A stretch of 64,000 nt of DNA. It comes from Halobaculum sp. MBLA0147. Its GTDB lineage: Archaea; Halobacteriota; Halobacteria; Halobacteriales; Haloferacaceae. Positions 49,859 to 59,502 of the stretch are shown piece by piece (positions within the stretch are counted from its first letter, which is position 1; every line of letters starts with the position of its first letter). A model generated the notes under the pieces. That model saw nothing but the letters and a program-made list of their open reading frames with translations, ran no database searches and was not told the origin of the DNA. A program made the translations under genes and the position numbers. The stretch covers positions 310,001 to 374,000 of the forward strand of contig NZ_JBGKAD010000002.1 of NCBI RefSeq assembly GCF_041361345.1, written 5' to 3'.

Positions 49859-51541
49859 GTGCGGGCACCCACACGCGTCCTCGGCGTCGAGTTCTCGCGC
49901 CGGAACCGACTGATCGTCTACTACCTCCTCGGACTCGCCGCCCTCGTCCTCACCTACGCGGCGATCTACAACACCGCGATGGCGCGCCTGGAGGGTGTCG
50001 AGCAGTCGTACTTCGCCTCCATCGAGTTCGTCGTCCAGACGATGACGACCACCGGCTACGGCCAGGACGCCGGCCTCTGGAGTCACCCGCTGATGTTCGT
50101 CCTGGTCGCACTGACGCAGATCACCGGGATCGGGATCGGCTTCTTCACTCTGCGTCTGATCATCATCCCGCTGTTCACCGACGCGGAGGTGGACTTGGAC
50201 GACCGCCTGACGCCCAAGCGCGACCACGTGATCGTCTGCGAGTACCGGCGCGACTCTGCGGTTCTCCTGGACGAACTCGAAGACCTCGGCATCGACTACG
50301 TGTTGCTCTCCTCGGACCACGAGAGTGCCAAGGCGCTCTCGGACGCCGGCTACGCCGCGATCGACGGCTCACCACAGGACCGGTCGGCGCTCGAACGGGC
50401 GAGTATCGACACCGCCCGCGCGGTGGTCGCAGACACCGATGACGCGAACGTCGACACGATCCTGACGGTCCGCTCGATCGACCGCGACGTGGAGGTCGTC
50501 GCGCTCACCGACGACAGCGACCTCCGGCGCGTCCTCTCGAACGCCGGCGCGGACAGCGTCCTCTCACCACACGGCGTGCTCGGCCGCCGTCTCGCCGAGA
50601 AGGCACTCTCCTCGGTGGATGGCGACGCCGCCGACGCCGTCGAACTCGGCGGCGACCTCGAACTCGCGGAGGTGCCGATCCAGCCGGGGAACCGCCTCGT
50701 CGGACGACGTATCCGGGACTCCCGCATCCGCGAGGAGACGGGAGCGAACGTCGTCGGCGCGTGGATCGACGGTGAGTTGCAACTCCCGCCAGACCCGGAC
50801 GCCGTCGTCCGCTCGAACACGGTGTTGCTCCTCTCGGGCCCCAACGACGCGCTGGCGGCGTTCGACGAGTACACGCGCCCGTCACAGACGCTCCGCCGTC
50901 ACGACCGTGTCGTCGTCGCCGGGCTCGGCGAGGTCGGAGCGGCGGCTCACGAGGCACTCGTCGACGCCGGCCTCGCGGTGACGACGATCGACCGCGACGA
51001 CGGTGACGGCGTCGACGTAGTCGGCGACGCCAGCGACGAGGAGACGCTCCGAGCGGCCGGGATCGAGACCGCCGACGCGGTGATCGTCGGCCTCCCGAAC
51101 GACTCCGCCGCGCTGCTGACGACGGTGTTGGCGCGGTCGCTGAACCCGGAGATCGAGATCCTGGTCCGGGTGAGCGACACGGACGCCACCCAGAAGGCGC
51201 TGAGCGGCGGGGCCGACTACGTGCTCTCCGTGCCGCGCGTGAGCGCCCGGATGGTCGCCAGAGAGCTCCGCGGCGAGGACATCCTCACTCCGGCGACACA
51301 GATCCGCCTGCTGCGCGTCCCGGCGACGCCGTTGGCCGGCTCGACGCTCGCGGAGTCGGGCGTGTACGAACAGACGGGGTGTCGCGTGATCGCCGTCGAG
51401 GACGACGACGGGTTCGTCGCCACCGTGGACCCACAGCGACGCTTCTCCGGCGACGAGACCATCGTCGTCGTCGGCTCCGACGAGGCGATCCGGGAGTTCC
51501 GCCGACAGTTCGACGTGACGCCCGTCGAACCGGGACAGTAG
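49859..51541 (+). CDS. Two-RCK potassium channel
   Basis: 560 residues from GTG 49859. Two helices in the first 115 residues surround the pore loop with the filter TTTGYGQD (about residues 62-69). Then come two complete RCK units: the first begins HVIVCEYRRDSAVLLDELE and the second begins RVVVAGLGEVGAAAHEALV, both with Rossmann folds, each followed by a TrkA-C domain (EVPIQPGNRLVGRRIRDS and RVPATPLAGSTLAESG). The first Rossmann lacks the standard GxGxxG (it reads CEYRRDS), the second has it (GLGEVG), so only the second is likely to bind NAD. It carries potassium across the membrane, vital in salt-in haloarchaea. Stand-alone gene. Confidence 0.92.
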   Translation: MRAPTRVLGVEFSRRNRLIVYYLLGLAALVLTYAAIYNTAMARLEGVEQSYFASIEFVVQTMTTTGYGQDAGLWSHPLMFVLVALTQITGIGIGFFTLRLIIIPLFTDAEVDLDDRLTPKRDHVIVCEYRRDSAVLLDELEDLGIDYVLLSSDHESAKALSDAGYAAIDGSPQDRSALERASIDTARAVVADTDDANVDTILTVRSIDRDVEVVALTDDSDLRRVLSNAGADSVLSPHGVLGRRLAEKALSSVDGDAADAVELGGDLELAEVPIQPGNRLVGRRIRDSRIREETGANVVGAWIDGELQLPPDPDAVVRSNTVLLLSGPNDALAAFDEYTRPSQTLRRHDRVVVAGLGEVGAAAHEALVDAGLAVTTIDRDDGDGVDVVGDASDEETLRAAGIETADAVIVGLPNDSAALLTTVLARSLNPEIEILVRVSDTDATQKALSGGADYVLSVPRVSARMVARELRGEDILTPATQIRLLRVPATPLAGSTLAESGVYEQTGCRVIAVEDDDGFVATVDPQRRFSGDETIVVVGSDEAIREFRRQFDVTPVEPGQ

Positions 51542-51619
51542 CCGCCGTCCAGAGCCACTTCCCCACCGCGCCGAACTACACTGTTACCGGCTCGAACCCG
51601 AGGATGGGAGCAGCGACTG

Positions 51620-52345
51620 TCACCAGTCGTCGAGTCGCTTCCGGAGGGCAGTCAGCGAGTCGACGTCGAACGTCGGCGTGATCGAGAGGTCGACGGCCGC
51701 GTTGTGTGACCGACGGAGGAACGCGGTGTCGAGGCCGGCACGAGTGGCAGCGACTACGTCGGTCTCCCTGTCTCCGACGTAGAGACTGTCGTCCGTCTCC
51801 AGTGCCTCGAGCGCGTCGAGCAGGAGGTGCGGTGCCGGCTTGCGTCGGTAGAACCCGCGGACGCCGGTCGCTCGACCGCTGGCGTACTCGAACGCGTCGA
51901 AGTCGAACCGTTCGACGACGACCCGCACCACGTCGTCGTAGTTGTTGCTGACCAGTCCGACTCGGTAGTCGTCGGCGATGTCGGCGACGACACTCGCGTC
52001 GCCGTACGGAGTGCGCCGCTTCGCGTCGAGGCGATCGATCACCCGTCGTGCGGCGGCACGCTCTCGTCGGTCGAAGAACGCGACCGGGTCGACCCCCAAC
52101 CGATCACAGCCACGAGCGAACTCGACATCGTACTCGTACCCCGACAACAGCGTGCGCGTCTGCTCGTCCGGATCGAGCCCACACTCGTCGAGTGCGTCTG
52201 TGAGTGCCCGCTCGTGGACCGACGAGTCGGTCGCGCGTCCACGCAGGAGGACGCCGTCCATGTCGAACAACACCGCAGGCTGTCCCGACTCTTCGATCGA
52301 CTCCGAGCTCCGCTCGCCGTCTCCCGCGAGACTCGGTCCACTCAT
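51620..52345 (-). CDS. HAD superfamily phosphatase, last gene of the Phn operon
   Basis: 241 residues. The HAD motifs are FDMDGVLL (motif I), LVSNNYDD (motif II), RKPAPHLL (motif III lysine) and YVGDRETDV (motif IV). The subfamily is the phosphoglycolate-phosphatase type with an alpha-helical cap. Its ATG overlaps the stop of the second PhnE gene by four bases, so it belongs to the uptake operon. It could release phosphate from the imported compound or a derivative. No phosphonatase-specific lysine in the cap was identified, so I do not call it PhnX. Confidence 0.85.
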   Translation of the reverse strand: MSGPSLAGDGERSSESIEESGQPAVLFDMDGVLLRGRATDSSVHERALTDALDECGLDPDEQTRTLLSGYEYDVEFARGCDRLGVDPVAFFDRRERAAARRVIDRLDAKRRTPYGDASVVADIADDYRVGLVSNNYDDVVRVVVERFDFDAFEYASGRATGVRGFYRRKPAPHLLLDALEALETDDSLYVGDRETDVVAATRAGLDTAFLRRSHNAAVDLSITPTFDVDSLTALRKRLDDW

Positions 52346-53136
52346 CTGACGAGCCCCCGTGTGTACGCCGAGAGGCTCTCGGTGACGACGACGACACCGA
52401 GGATGACGAGCAACACCGTCGCGACGGACTGCCAGGCGAAGGCGTTGACAGCCCGGAACAGTTGGACACCGATACCACCGGCCCCGACGAACCCCAAGAC
52501 CGTCGAATCGCGGATGTTGATGTCCCAGCGGTAGATCGAGAGTCCGACCAGCGCGGGTTTCACCTGTGGGAGGATACCGTACAGGAGGATCTGCCCCGGC
52601 GATGCACCGGCCGCTCGGACGGCCTCCACCTGTCCGAAGTCGATCTCCTCGATCTCTTCACCCAGTAGTTTCCCGAGGAACCCGACCGACCGGAAGGCGA
52701 TCGCGACGGCGCCCGCCAGTGGGCCGGACCCGAACATCACGACGAATATCAACGCCCAGATGATCGTGTTTACCGAACGGCTGACAGTGACGATCAGTTT
52801 CCCGAGCCAGAACGTCACCGCGTTCGGTGTCGTGTTCTCGGCGGCCAACAACGCGACCGGGACCGCCAAGACGAGTGCACCCAGCGTCCCCAGCGCGGCG
52901 ATCTGTACCGTCTCGATCAGGGGATCGACGATCCGACCGGTGTACGCCACGTCGGGTGGGTACATCCTGGTCAGCAGGTCTGTGACCTCTCGCGGGATCG
53001 TGCCCGGGTTCGTGACGCCGATCTCCATGAACTCCCAGGACCCGACCACGGCGACGGCGCCGAGTACCCAGAGCGCGAACCGTCCGAGCCGCCGGCGGCG
53101 GTCGAACCGTCGCCAGCGAGGTTCGTCGACCGCCAT
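52342..53136 (-). CDS. phnE: Phosphonate-type ABC transporter permease
   Basis: 264 residues from ATG 53136, which overlaps the previous stop (TGATG). Six helices; the coupling helix AVRAAGASPGQILLYGILP and YRWDINIRDSTVLGFVGAGGIG are standard PhnE motifs. Together with its sister gene it forms the channel. The open frame further upstream to 53916 is antisense-like shadow and is excluded. It is the second of two PhnE permeases, similar to but clearly different from the first. Confidence 0.9.
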   Translation of the reverse strand: MAVDEPRWRRFDRRRRLGRFALWVLGAVAVVGSWEFMEIGVTNPGTIPREVTDLLTRMYPPDVAYTGRIVDPLIETVQIAALGTLGALVLAVPVALLAAENTTPNAVTFWLGKLIVTVSRSVNTIIWALIFVVMFGSGPLAGAVAIAFRSVGFLGKLLGEEIEEIDFGQVEAVRAAGASPGQILLYGILPQVKPALVGLSIYRWDINIRDSTVLGFVGAGGIGVQLFRAVNAFAWQSVATVLLVILGVVVVTESLSAYTRGLVR

Positions 53137-53936
53137 CACTGGTACCTCCGTCGAACGACCGCACTCACGCCCTCGGCCACCAAGACGACGGCGACGATTG
53201 CGACGAGGATGGCCGTGACGTACTGGTAGTCGTAGCGGTTGAACGCCGTGAGCAGTACCGATCCGATCCCCCCGGCACCGACGATTCCGACGACCGTCGA
53301 CGTGCGGATGTTGATGTCCCACCGGTACACCGAGAGCCCGGCGAATCGCGGCACGATCTGAGGGACGACACCGTACAAGAGCGTCTGTGTCGACGACGCC
53401 CCGGCGGCCCGAACTGCGTCGACAGACCCCATGTCGATGTCTTCTAAGTCCTCCGCGAGGAGTTTCGAGAAGAACCCGACCGTCTTGAACGTGATCGTGA
53501 GGATCCCCGCGAGCGGACCGAAGCCGATCGCTTTCACGGCGATGATCGCGACGATGATCGCGTTGAACGCTCGCGAGACGGAGATGAACCCTCTGTTCAC
53601 CGCGTACAGTGGTCTCGGAGAGAGATTCTCCGCGGCCATGAACGCGACCGGCACACTGACGACGATTCCAGTCAGCGTCGCGACCGTCGCCATCGCGACA
53701 CTCTCCAGCATCTTGTCGAGGATTCGCTGGGCCTGTCTGGGTGTCGCGGTCGGCGGGAAGAAGTCCCCCAACAGCGAGCCGGCGCTGGCGAGTCCCCGTG
53801 CGACGCGTCCCGGGTCGGCACCGACGCCCAGACCGGACCACAGGAAGAACCCGACGACACTGGCGTAGACGGCCCACTTCACCTCGCGACGGGGGAACAC
53901 CGACGGGCGCTCCCACGTCCGTTCGCCGGTCGCCAC
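53136..53936 (-). CDS. phnE: Phosphonate-type ABC transporter permease
   Basis: 266 residues from GTG 53936, one base past the stop of the ATPase gene. Six helices with the PhnE coupling sequence AVRAAGASSTQTLLYGVVP and YRWDINIRTSTVVGIVGAGGIG. Two PhnE genes in a row indicate a heterodimeric channel. Its start is fixed by the stop of phnC just before it; the longer frame reads through that gene. Confidence 0.9.
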   Translation of the reverse strand: MATGERTWERPSVFPRREVKWAVYASVVGFFLWSGLGVGADPGRVARGLASAGSLLGDFFPPTATPRQAQRILDKMLESVAMATVATLTGIVVSVPVAFMAAENLSPRPLYAVNRGFISVSRAFNAIIVAIIAVKAIGFGPLAGILTITFKTVGFFSKLLAEDLEDIDMGSVDAVRAAGASSTQTLLYGVVPQIVPRFAGLSVYRWDINIRTSTVVGIVGAGGIGSVLLTAFNRYDYQYVTAILVAIVAVVLVAEGVSAVVRRRYQ

Positions 53937-53937
53937 G

Positions 53938-54777
53938 TTAGAGCCCTCCCGTCGGCGAGTTGTCGGCGCCCGCGATTCGGTCTCGCTCTTCGTCGTTGTC
54001 GCTCGGTATCCCGGTGTGCTCTCCGGTGTCGTCGGGGACCGCTGCCCCGCGGTAGACGCGGTCGAGTCCCTGCTCGTCGAGTTCCGCCGGCGTCCCCTCG
54101 AAGACGAGTTCACCGTCGTGGAGCCCGACGATCCGGTCTGCGTGATCCAACGCCAAGTCGACTTCGTGGATGTTGATCAACACCGGTACGTCGCGCTCGG
54201 CGGCGATGTCGGTCAGGAGCCGCATCACTGTCCCGGAGGTCTCGGGATCGAGACTCGACGTTGGCTCGTCGACGAGCAGAATCTTCGGCTGTTGGACGAC
54301 CGCCCGGGCGATCCCGACCCGTTGTCGTTGCCCGCCGGAGAGTTCGTCGACACGTTTGTTCTCCATGTCTCCCAATCCGACACGGTCGAGGATCTCGTAG
54401 GCGCGATTCACGTCCTCCGACGAGAAGGAGCGCCGGAACGCGGTCCACGCCGAGACGTATCCCAACCGCCCCGTCAGCACGTTCTCCATGACAGTCAATC
54501 GCTCGACGAGATTGTACTCTTGGAAGATCATCCCGATGTCGCGGCGTGCCGACCGCAACGCGCCGTCGTCGAGCCCGGTCAACTCCGTGCCGTCGAGTCG
54601 GACCTGCCCACCGCTCGGCTCGGTCAGCCGGTTGATACACCTGATGAACGTACTCTTCCCGGCGCCACTGGGACCGATCATCGCGACGGTTTCACTCCCC
54701 TCGACCGACAGCGAGACGCCCTCGAGCGCTTCGTCACCGGTCGAGTACGTCTTCTGCAACTCGGTGACTTCGAGCAT
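53938..54777 (-). CDS. phnC: Phosphonate-type ABC transporter ATPase
   Basis: 279 residues; ATG 54777 follows directly on the TAG of the substrate-binding gene. Walker [11 protein letters not shown]-loop [17 protein letters not shown] (typical of PhnC), signature LSGGQRQR, Walker B ILLVDEPT and switch [10 protein letters not shown]. The last 30 residues are an acidic tail rich in Asp/Glu without known role. It powers import by the two PhnE subunits. Confidence 0.93.
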   Translation of the reverse strand: MLEVTELQKTYSTGDEALEGVSLSVEGSETVAMIGPSGAGKSTFIRCINRLTEPSGGQVRLDGTELTGLDDGALRSARRDIGMIFQEYNLVERLTVMENVLTGRLGYVSAWTAFRRSFSSEDVNRAYEILDRVGLGDMENKRVDELSGGQRQRVGIARAVVQQPKILLVDEPTSSLDPETSGTVMRLLTDIAAERDVPVLINIHEVDLALDHADRIVGLHDGELVFEGTPAELDEQGLDRVYRGAAVPDDTGEHTGIPSDNDEERDRIAGADNSPTGGL

Positions 54778-55983
54778 CTACGAACCCAGTGCGCTCTCGG
54801 TGTACTCGACGCCGTTGTACCGCTGGATGATCATGATGTCTTTGAACACCGTCCGGTAGTCGATGGGGACGAACTGGTCGTACCCGGTGCGCTCTTCGAA
54901 CGCCGTCCCACCGAAGTCTGACTCGAGATACGCTCGCTCGATGCCCTCGATGATCTCCGGCTTGAGATTGTACCGGTAAGCGACCGGGCCGTTCGGGAAC
55001 GGCGCCGAGGCCCAGACCACTTTGAAATCGTCGAAGCTCAGGTCGCTCGTCGCCTCGACGGTGTCGACGAAACAGGTGGAACAGATCGGCCCGGCATCGT
55101 AGTCACCGGCTGCGATACCGCGTGTCGTGTTCCCGTGACCGCCGGAGAAGTTGACCTCGTAGTCTTCTTCCGCCGTCACGTCGAAGTACTGGTCGAACAG
55201 TGCCGACGGCGCCTGGTGCCCAGAGTTCGAAGCCGGTTCCGAGTGACCTATCTTCACATCGTCGCGAGCGAAGTCCTCGACACTCTGGATGCTGTCGGCC
55301 TCTGCGCGGGTCGTCGCGAACAGGCGGTACCCGAACAGTTTGTCTGGAGTCAGGCCAGCAGCGAACGGAACTGCACCCGCCAGGTTGACCGCGAACGCCG
55401 TCGTCCCGGTCGAGAAGTTCGCGATGTGTGCGCGTTCGGACCGCATCGCCTCGACGGACGCGGCGTAACTGTTGACCTTGCTGAACTCGACTTCCTTCCC
55501 CGTCTCCTCGCGGATCCGGTCGAAGACGGCCTCGAAGTCCTCCTCGAACCGGCCTTGGACGTCTTCACTAGGGCTCTCGGTGAACACCAGCGTGTCTGGG
55601 TCTAGTAGTTCGCTCTCGTCGCTCGGCGTCTCCCGAACTGGTTGGCCGTGTGGCACCTCGTCGACGCTGCGGCCACGCATGTTCTTCAGATCTGCAGTCG
55701 ACCCGCGTTCGTAGGTGGCATCGACCAGTGGCGTCGAAAGATAGTTGTTTTCCTCCCACGCAGGGTTCGCTGGATCGAAGCTCCCGGCATCGGCCAACAT
55801 CGGGTCCCCGGTCCCCGTGCTGCTCGTCCCACCGGACGAGTCGGCGTCTCCGGAACCACTCGACCCGTCGGAGCCACTGGATCCAGAACCACTCCCACCA
55901 GAACAACCAGCCAATCCGACTGCGAGGGCCGTCGCCGATCCCTTCAACACGGTACGCCGCCGCGGCGTGTCCTTGTCAGACAT
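54778..55983 (-). CDS. phnD: Phosphonate-type substrate-binding lipoprotein
   Basis: 401 residues from ATG 55983. A twin-arginine signal (PRRRTVLKGSATALAVG) ends in the lipobox LAGC, followed by a Ser/Gly linker of about 40 residues, so it is a Tat-exported lipid-anchored protein. The mature part is a periplasmic-binding-type protein: LVFTESPSEDVQG, SYAASVEAMRSERAHIAN, IGHSEPASNSGHQAP, and DAGPICSTCFVD fit the PhnD family. Its ligand could be a phosphonate, phosphite or phosphate. It starts the five-gene operon phnD-phnC-phnE-phnE-HAD. Confidence 0.9.
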   Translation of the reverse strand: MSDKDTPRRRTVLKGSATALAVGLAGCSGGSGSGSSGSDGSSGSGDADSSGGTSSTGTGDPMLADAGSFDPANPAWEENNYLSTPLVDATYERGSTADLKNMRGRSVDEVPHGQPVRETPSDESELLDPDTLVFTESPSEDVQGRFEEDFEAVFDRIREETGKEVEFSKVNSYAASVEAMRSERAHIANFSTGTTAFAVNLAGAVPFAAGLTPDKLFGYRLFATTRAEADSIQSVEDFARDDVKIGHSEPASNSGHQAPSALFDQYFDVTAEEDYEVNFSGGHGNTTRGIAAGDYDAGPICSTCFVDTVEATSDLSFDDFKVVWASAPFPNGPVAYRYNLKPEIIEGIERAYLESDFGGTAFEERTGYDQFVPIDYRTVFKDIMIIQRYNGVEYTESALGS

Positions 55984-56023
55984 CGTGACACTACATCCAG
56001 TGTTAGAACTTCAATCTATCGAA

Positions 56024-56041
56024 ATTTTATACGTTGTATAA
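56024..56041 (-). promoter_or_regulatory. TATA box and palindrome of the Phn operon
   Basis: The minus strand reads TATAAAAT at 56024-56031, 41-48 bases before ATG 55983. Overlapping it is the inverted repeat TTATACGTTGTATAA (56027-56041) with six-base arms. This is the most AT-rich stretch in the window and probably carries a repressor site for phosphorus control. Confidence 0.6.
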
Positions 56042-56180
56042 TGTACAAACCCGTACTGGTCGTAGGGGACCGCACCGGTACGGGTCGTTCAATAGTGGAA
56101 CGTACTCTCCCGAGCTCCCGCCCAGATCTGTACGACTCGGGACAGATTCAAGCGGAACCCCTCCGAGCGAACACGCAGGA

Positions 56181-57083
56181 ATGGAAGACTCCGACGCCGA
56201 CACGACCGCCGAGACGCGACTCACGATCCTCGGCAGTCACCACCTCGCACAGCCGGGCAACGACGAACACGGGACGGACGCGGGCGACCCGTTGGACGAC
56301 GGTCGACAACGTGAACTGGCGGCGCTGCGGGACCGACTCGCCGGACGCTCGTTCGACTGGGTCGGCCTCGAGATCCCTCGCGACCACCGGGACGCCCTCG
56401 CGGAGCAGGTCGACGCCGTCGACGCGGCAGTCGCCGAGCGAGGTGAGGCGGTCTGGACGGACCCGGACGAGTGGCCCGACGGGCCGCTGCGTGTCCGCGG
56501 CGAGGCGGTCCAGATCGGACTCAGACTGGCTCGACGACTCGACGCGCGTGTCCACGCGGTGGACAGCCAACCGGCGCCGCCAGATCCGCCTGCGGGCTCG
56601 ACGGCGGAACTGGACTGGTCGCTCGCCGTCGATTCGGAGGCGGTGCCGTACGACGTGCCAGACCCGGAGGCGGTCGTCGCGGATCGTGAGTCGCGAGTTG
56701 CCGAGTCCAGCTACCTGGAACTGTTCCGGCACACGAACCGAGAGCCGCAACTCCAGCAGAACCACCGGCTCAACGTCGCCGCCTCTCTCTCGTCATCGGA
56801 GCTCTCGGCGTCCGACACCACCGGTGAGGCGGAGTCGGACACCGAGCCGCCGCTCGTGGCTGCCGATGCCACCACCGACTACGCCGGGGCCAGACAGTTG
56901 GGGTACTGGTACGAGCGCAACGCCCGGATCTGCGAGAACTGTCGCGCCGTCGCGACGCCCAGCTCCGAGGGAATGCTCGTGATCGGTGCGGCCCACGTGA
57001 TCCCAGTTCGGCAAGTCGCCGACGCCGCGGTCGGTATCACTCCCGCGAGTCCGCTCCCGCTGTTGACCGACGACGAGCCGTAG
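56181..57083 (+). CDS. DUF5694-like protein
   Basis: 300 residues from ATG 56181. The start LTILGSHHLAQPGNDEH, DDGRQRELAALRDRLAG and FDWVGLEIPRD follow the DUF5694 pattern (ILG-x-x-H-x-x-P near the N-terminus, then a helix ending before a conserved Glu), a family with a TraB/ChaN-like fold. Near the C-terminus REQLGYWYERNARICENC (by eye RQLGYWYERNARICENCR) and VLVIGAAHV match its other motifs. Function unknown. It is divergent from the Phn operon and convergent with the kinase gene ending at 57175. Confidence 0.8.
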   Translation: MEDSDADTTAETRLTILGSHHLAQPGNDEHGTDAGDPLDDGRQRELAALRDRLAGRSFDWVGLEIPRDHRDALAEQVDAVDAAVAERGEAVWTDPDEWPDGPLRVRGEAVQIGLRLARRLDARVHAVDSQPAPPDPPAGSTAELDWSLAVDSEAVPYDVPDPEAVVADRESRVAESSYLELFRHTNREPQLQQNHRLNVAASLSSSELSASDTTGEAESDTEPPLVAADATTDYAGARQLGYWYERNARICENCRAVATPSSEGMLVIGAAHVIPVRQVADAAVGITPASPLPLLTDDEP

Positions 57084-57106
57084 CGGACTCGACACGGGCG
57101 GTAGAC

Positions 57107-57163
57107 GACGCGAGACGAGCAGACCGACGCGAGACAAGCAGACCGACGCGAGACGAGCGGGTG
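57107..57163. repeat. 19-bp tandem repeat, about three copies
   Basis: Units GACGCGAGACGAGCAGACC (57107), GACGCGAGACAAGCAGACC (57126) and a third diverging after 14 bases (57145) lie between two convergent genes. No coding role. Confidence 0.75.
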
Positions 57164-57174
57164 CGGCGACCCGC

Positions 57175-59478
57175 TCACCCCCAGACGCCGCCGACCTCGA
57201 TCCGTGCGCCGCCGTCGTCGCTCTCGCCGACGGCGACCGTCCACCCGTGTTCGCGGGCCACGTCGCGGACGATCGAGAGCCCGAGCCCGGTCCCGTCGCG
57301 AGCCGTCGAGTACCCTGCGTCGAGCACCGCCTCGCGCTCGTCTGCGGGGATGCCGGGACCGTCGTCGCTCACGGCGAAGCCGTCGCCGGTCCGCTCGACC
57401 GTGACGGTGACCGTCGGTCCACCGTGTTCGACGGCGTTGCCGAACAGGTTCTCGAGTAACTGTCGGAGCCGGGACGACGACGCTCGCAGCGTCGCGTCCG
57501 TCTCGACGACGAGGTGTGCGTCGTCGCCGCCGACGGTCACCCAGGCTGCCTCTGCGGCGGTCGCGAGTTCGATCGCCTCGGTGTCTCGGTCGGCGGTTCC
57601 CCCACTCGTGAGCTCGAGGAGCCCGTCGATCAACTCCTGACTCCGGTCGAGTGCCGTCGCCACGTCGTCGAGGTGCTCGCTGTCACACTCCTCGCGAGCC
57701 AGGTCCAGGCGACCGCTGGCGACGTTCAGCGGGCTCTGGAGATCGTGCGAGACGACGGCCGTGATCTCTTCGAGGCGTTCGTTCTGTCGTTCCAGCGTCG
57801 CCTCGCGGTCGAGTCGGTCCAAGGCGACACGGGCGTGATTCGCGAGGATCTCCGCCAACTCCGCGTCTCGCTCGTCGAAGGCGTCCGTCTCCTCCGCGAC
57901 GGCTTGGAGGACCCCGTGGTCGCCGATCGGGACCGTCAGCGCGGAGCCGTACCGGTCGGGCTTCAGCGCGTCGTCGTCTGCCGCCGTGTCGGCCGTCACG
58001 GCCGTCTCGCCGCTCGTGTAGACGCGTCCGACGACCCCCTCGTCGGCGGCGACGCGTTCGACGGTCTCCGACGAGAGGTCCGACGAACAAGTCGCCGGCA
58101 CGAGTGAGCCGTCGTCGGCGAGATTGAGACAACAGTGGCTGAACGCGAGGATCTGCTCGGCCGTCTCGACCGTCTGCTCGCAGACGGCGGCGACGGACTC
58201 GTGGGAGCCGAGTTCCGTGGCGACGCCGTGGAGCGCCCGCAGTGCTCGCTCGTGGCGTTCGGTCTCCGTCCGGTCGGTACTGATCCCGACGAGCCCCTCG
58301 ACCTCGCCGGTCGGCCCCGCCAGCGGGTACTTCTCGTTGCGGAAGAACCGCTCCCCGTCGTCGGTCTGCAGGTGACGGTCGTACGAGACGGACTCGCCGT
58401 CGAGCACGCGCTCGTCCCGGCGACGGATCCTGTCGCCCTCCTCGGATCCGAACAGCTCGCGGTCCGTCGCCCCGAGCATCTCCTCGCGTGTCGAGTCGAC
58501 CGCCTCCGCCGCGGCCTCGTTGACCAACTCGTACTCGCCGTCGACGTTCTTCACGAAGACGGCGTGGTCCGTCCGCTCGACGACCGACCGCAGCCACCGC
58601 TGGCTCTGCTCGCGCTCCGTCACCGGCCGCGCCGAGGCCAAGACGAGGTCGCGGCCCCCGATCCGTGCCTCCGCGAGGCGGACTTCCGTGACGACCACCT
58701 CGCCGTCCGGTCGCGCGACGTACCACTCCAACTCCTCGTCTCGGTCGCCCTCGACCGCGTGGTCGCGGTCTCCCAGTTCCTCCCCGTCGTTCACTCGTTC
58801 TCTCTCGGCGTCTGGTCGCTCGCTCTCGCCGTCAACCCCGTACGCTTCACCGCGGACGACGGCCGCGAGCCAGTCGTCGGATCGCTCCGGGTGATCGGCG
58901 GTGAACGCCGTGGGTGTCTCGCCGACGACTGCGTCTCGCTCGCGGCCGACGAGTTCACAGTAGCGATCGTTCGCGTCGACGATCGCCCCGCTCTCGGGGT
59001 CGTGGAGTGCGATCCCGTCGGCGGTCTTCGCGAAGATCTCGCGGTAGTCAGTCTCCGCGCGGTGGCGATCCACCGCGTTCCTGATCCGGTTGACGAGCAT
59101 CTCCGCGGTGTTGCCGCCGGTCCGCTTCTGCACGTAGTCGTCGACACCCCGCGAGATCGCCTCGCTGGCGATCTCCTCGCTCCCGTGAGCGGTGTACAAC
59201 ACGAACGGGAGCGAGCCGTACTCGTCGCGAACCGTCTCCAACAGATCGAGCCCTGTCCCGTCGGGCATCTCGTAGTCCGAGACGACACAGTCGACCGACT
59301 CCGTCTCCAACACTTCTCTCGCGGCGGCGGCCGATCCGACGGTCCGCACGGAGAACTCGTCTCCCAACCGATCGAGCTGCTCCGCCAACAGTCCGCGCAC
59401 CTGCGGTCGGTCGTCCACGTGGAGCACGTCGATCGGTTCCCGTCGAGGCGACGCCTCACTCGGTTCTGTGAGATTCAA
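57175..59478 (-). CDS. Hybrid histidine kinase: receiver, two PAS, GAF, HisKA, HATPase
   Basis: I propose the TTG at 59478 as start (767 residues): the TATA-like TTTAAG on the minus strand lies 25-30 bases ahead, as in leaderless transcripts, and no ATG or GTG is in frame between them; the next in-frame GTG lies within the receiver domain. The order is receiver (IDVLHVDDRPQ, phosphorylated Asp in VVSDYEMPDGTG, Lys in VQKRTGG), PAS (YREIFAKTADGIALHD), PAS (VVERTDHAVFVKNVDG), GAF (about 430-580), dimerisation box VVSHDLQSPLNVASG, and ATPase (LLENLFGNAVEHGG, DDGPGIP, GTGLGLSIV). It is a typical haloarchaeal sensor with intracellular input. The partner and signal are unknown. Confidence 0.88.
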   Translation of the reverse strand: MNLTEPSEASPRREPIDVLHVDDRPQVRGLLAEQLDRLGDEFSVRTVGSAAAAREVLETESVDCVVSDYEMPDGTGLDLLETVRDEYGSLPFVLYTAHGSEEIASEAISRGVDDYVQKRTGGNTAEMLVNRIRNAVDRHRAETDYREIFAKTADGIALHDPESGAIVDANDRYCELVGRERDAVVGETPTAFTADHPERSDDWLAAVVRGEAYGVDGESERPDAERERVNDGEELGDRDHAVEGDRDEELEWYVARPDGEVVVTEVRLAEARIGGRDLVLASARPVTEREQSQRWLRSVVERTDHAVFVKNVDGEYELVNEAAAEAVDSTREEMLGATDRELFGSEEGDRIRRRDERVLDGESVSYDRHLQTDDGERFFRNEKYPLAGPTGEVEGLVGISTDRTETERHERALRALHGVATELGSHESVAAVCEQTVETAEQILAFSHCCLNLADDGSLVPATCSSDLSSETVERVAADEGVVGRVYTSGETAVTADTAADDDALKPDRYGSALTVPIGDHGVLQAVAEETDAFDERDAELAEILANHARVALDRLDREATLERQNERLEEITAVVSHDLQSPLNVASGRLDLAREECDSEHLDDVATALDRSQELIDGLLELTSGGTADRDTEAIELATAAEAAWVTVGGDDAHLVVETDATLRASSSRLRQLLENLFGNAVEHGGPTVTVTVERTGDGFAVSDDGPGIPADEREAVLDAGYSTARDGTGLGLSIVRDVAREHGWTVAVGESDDGGARIEVGGVWG

Positions 59479-59502
59479 TACTTGATTGTAGGGCCGTGAG
59501 AC

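Noticed and set aside
51620-52345. Naming the HAD gene phnX (phosphonatase)
   Set aside because: The motifs fit a general HAD phosphatase; the phosphonatase-specific cap lysine was not identified.
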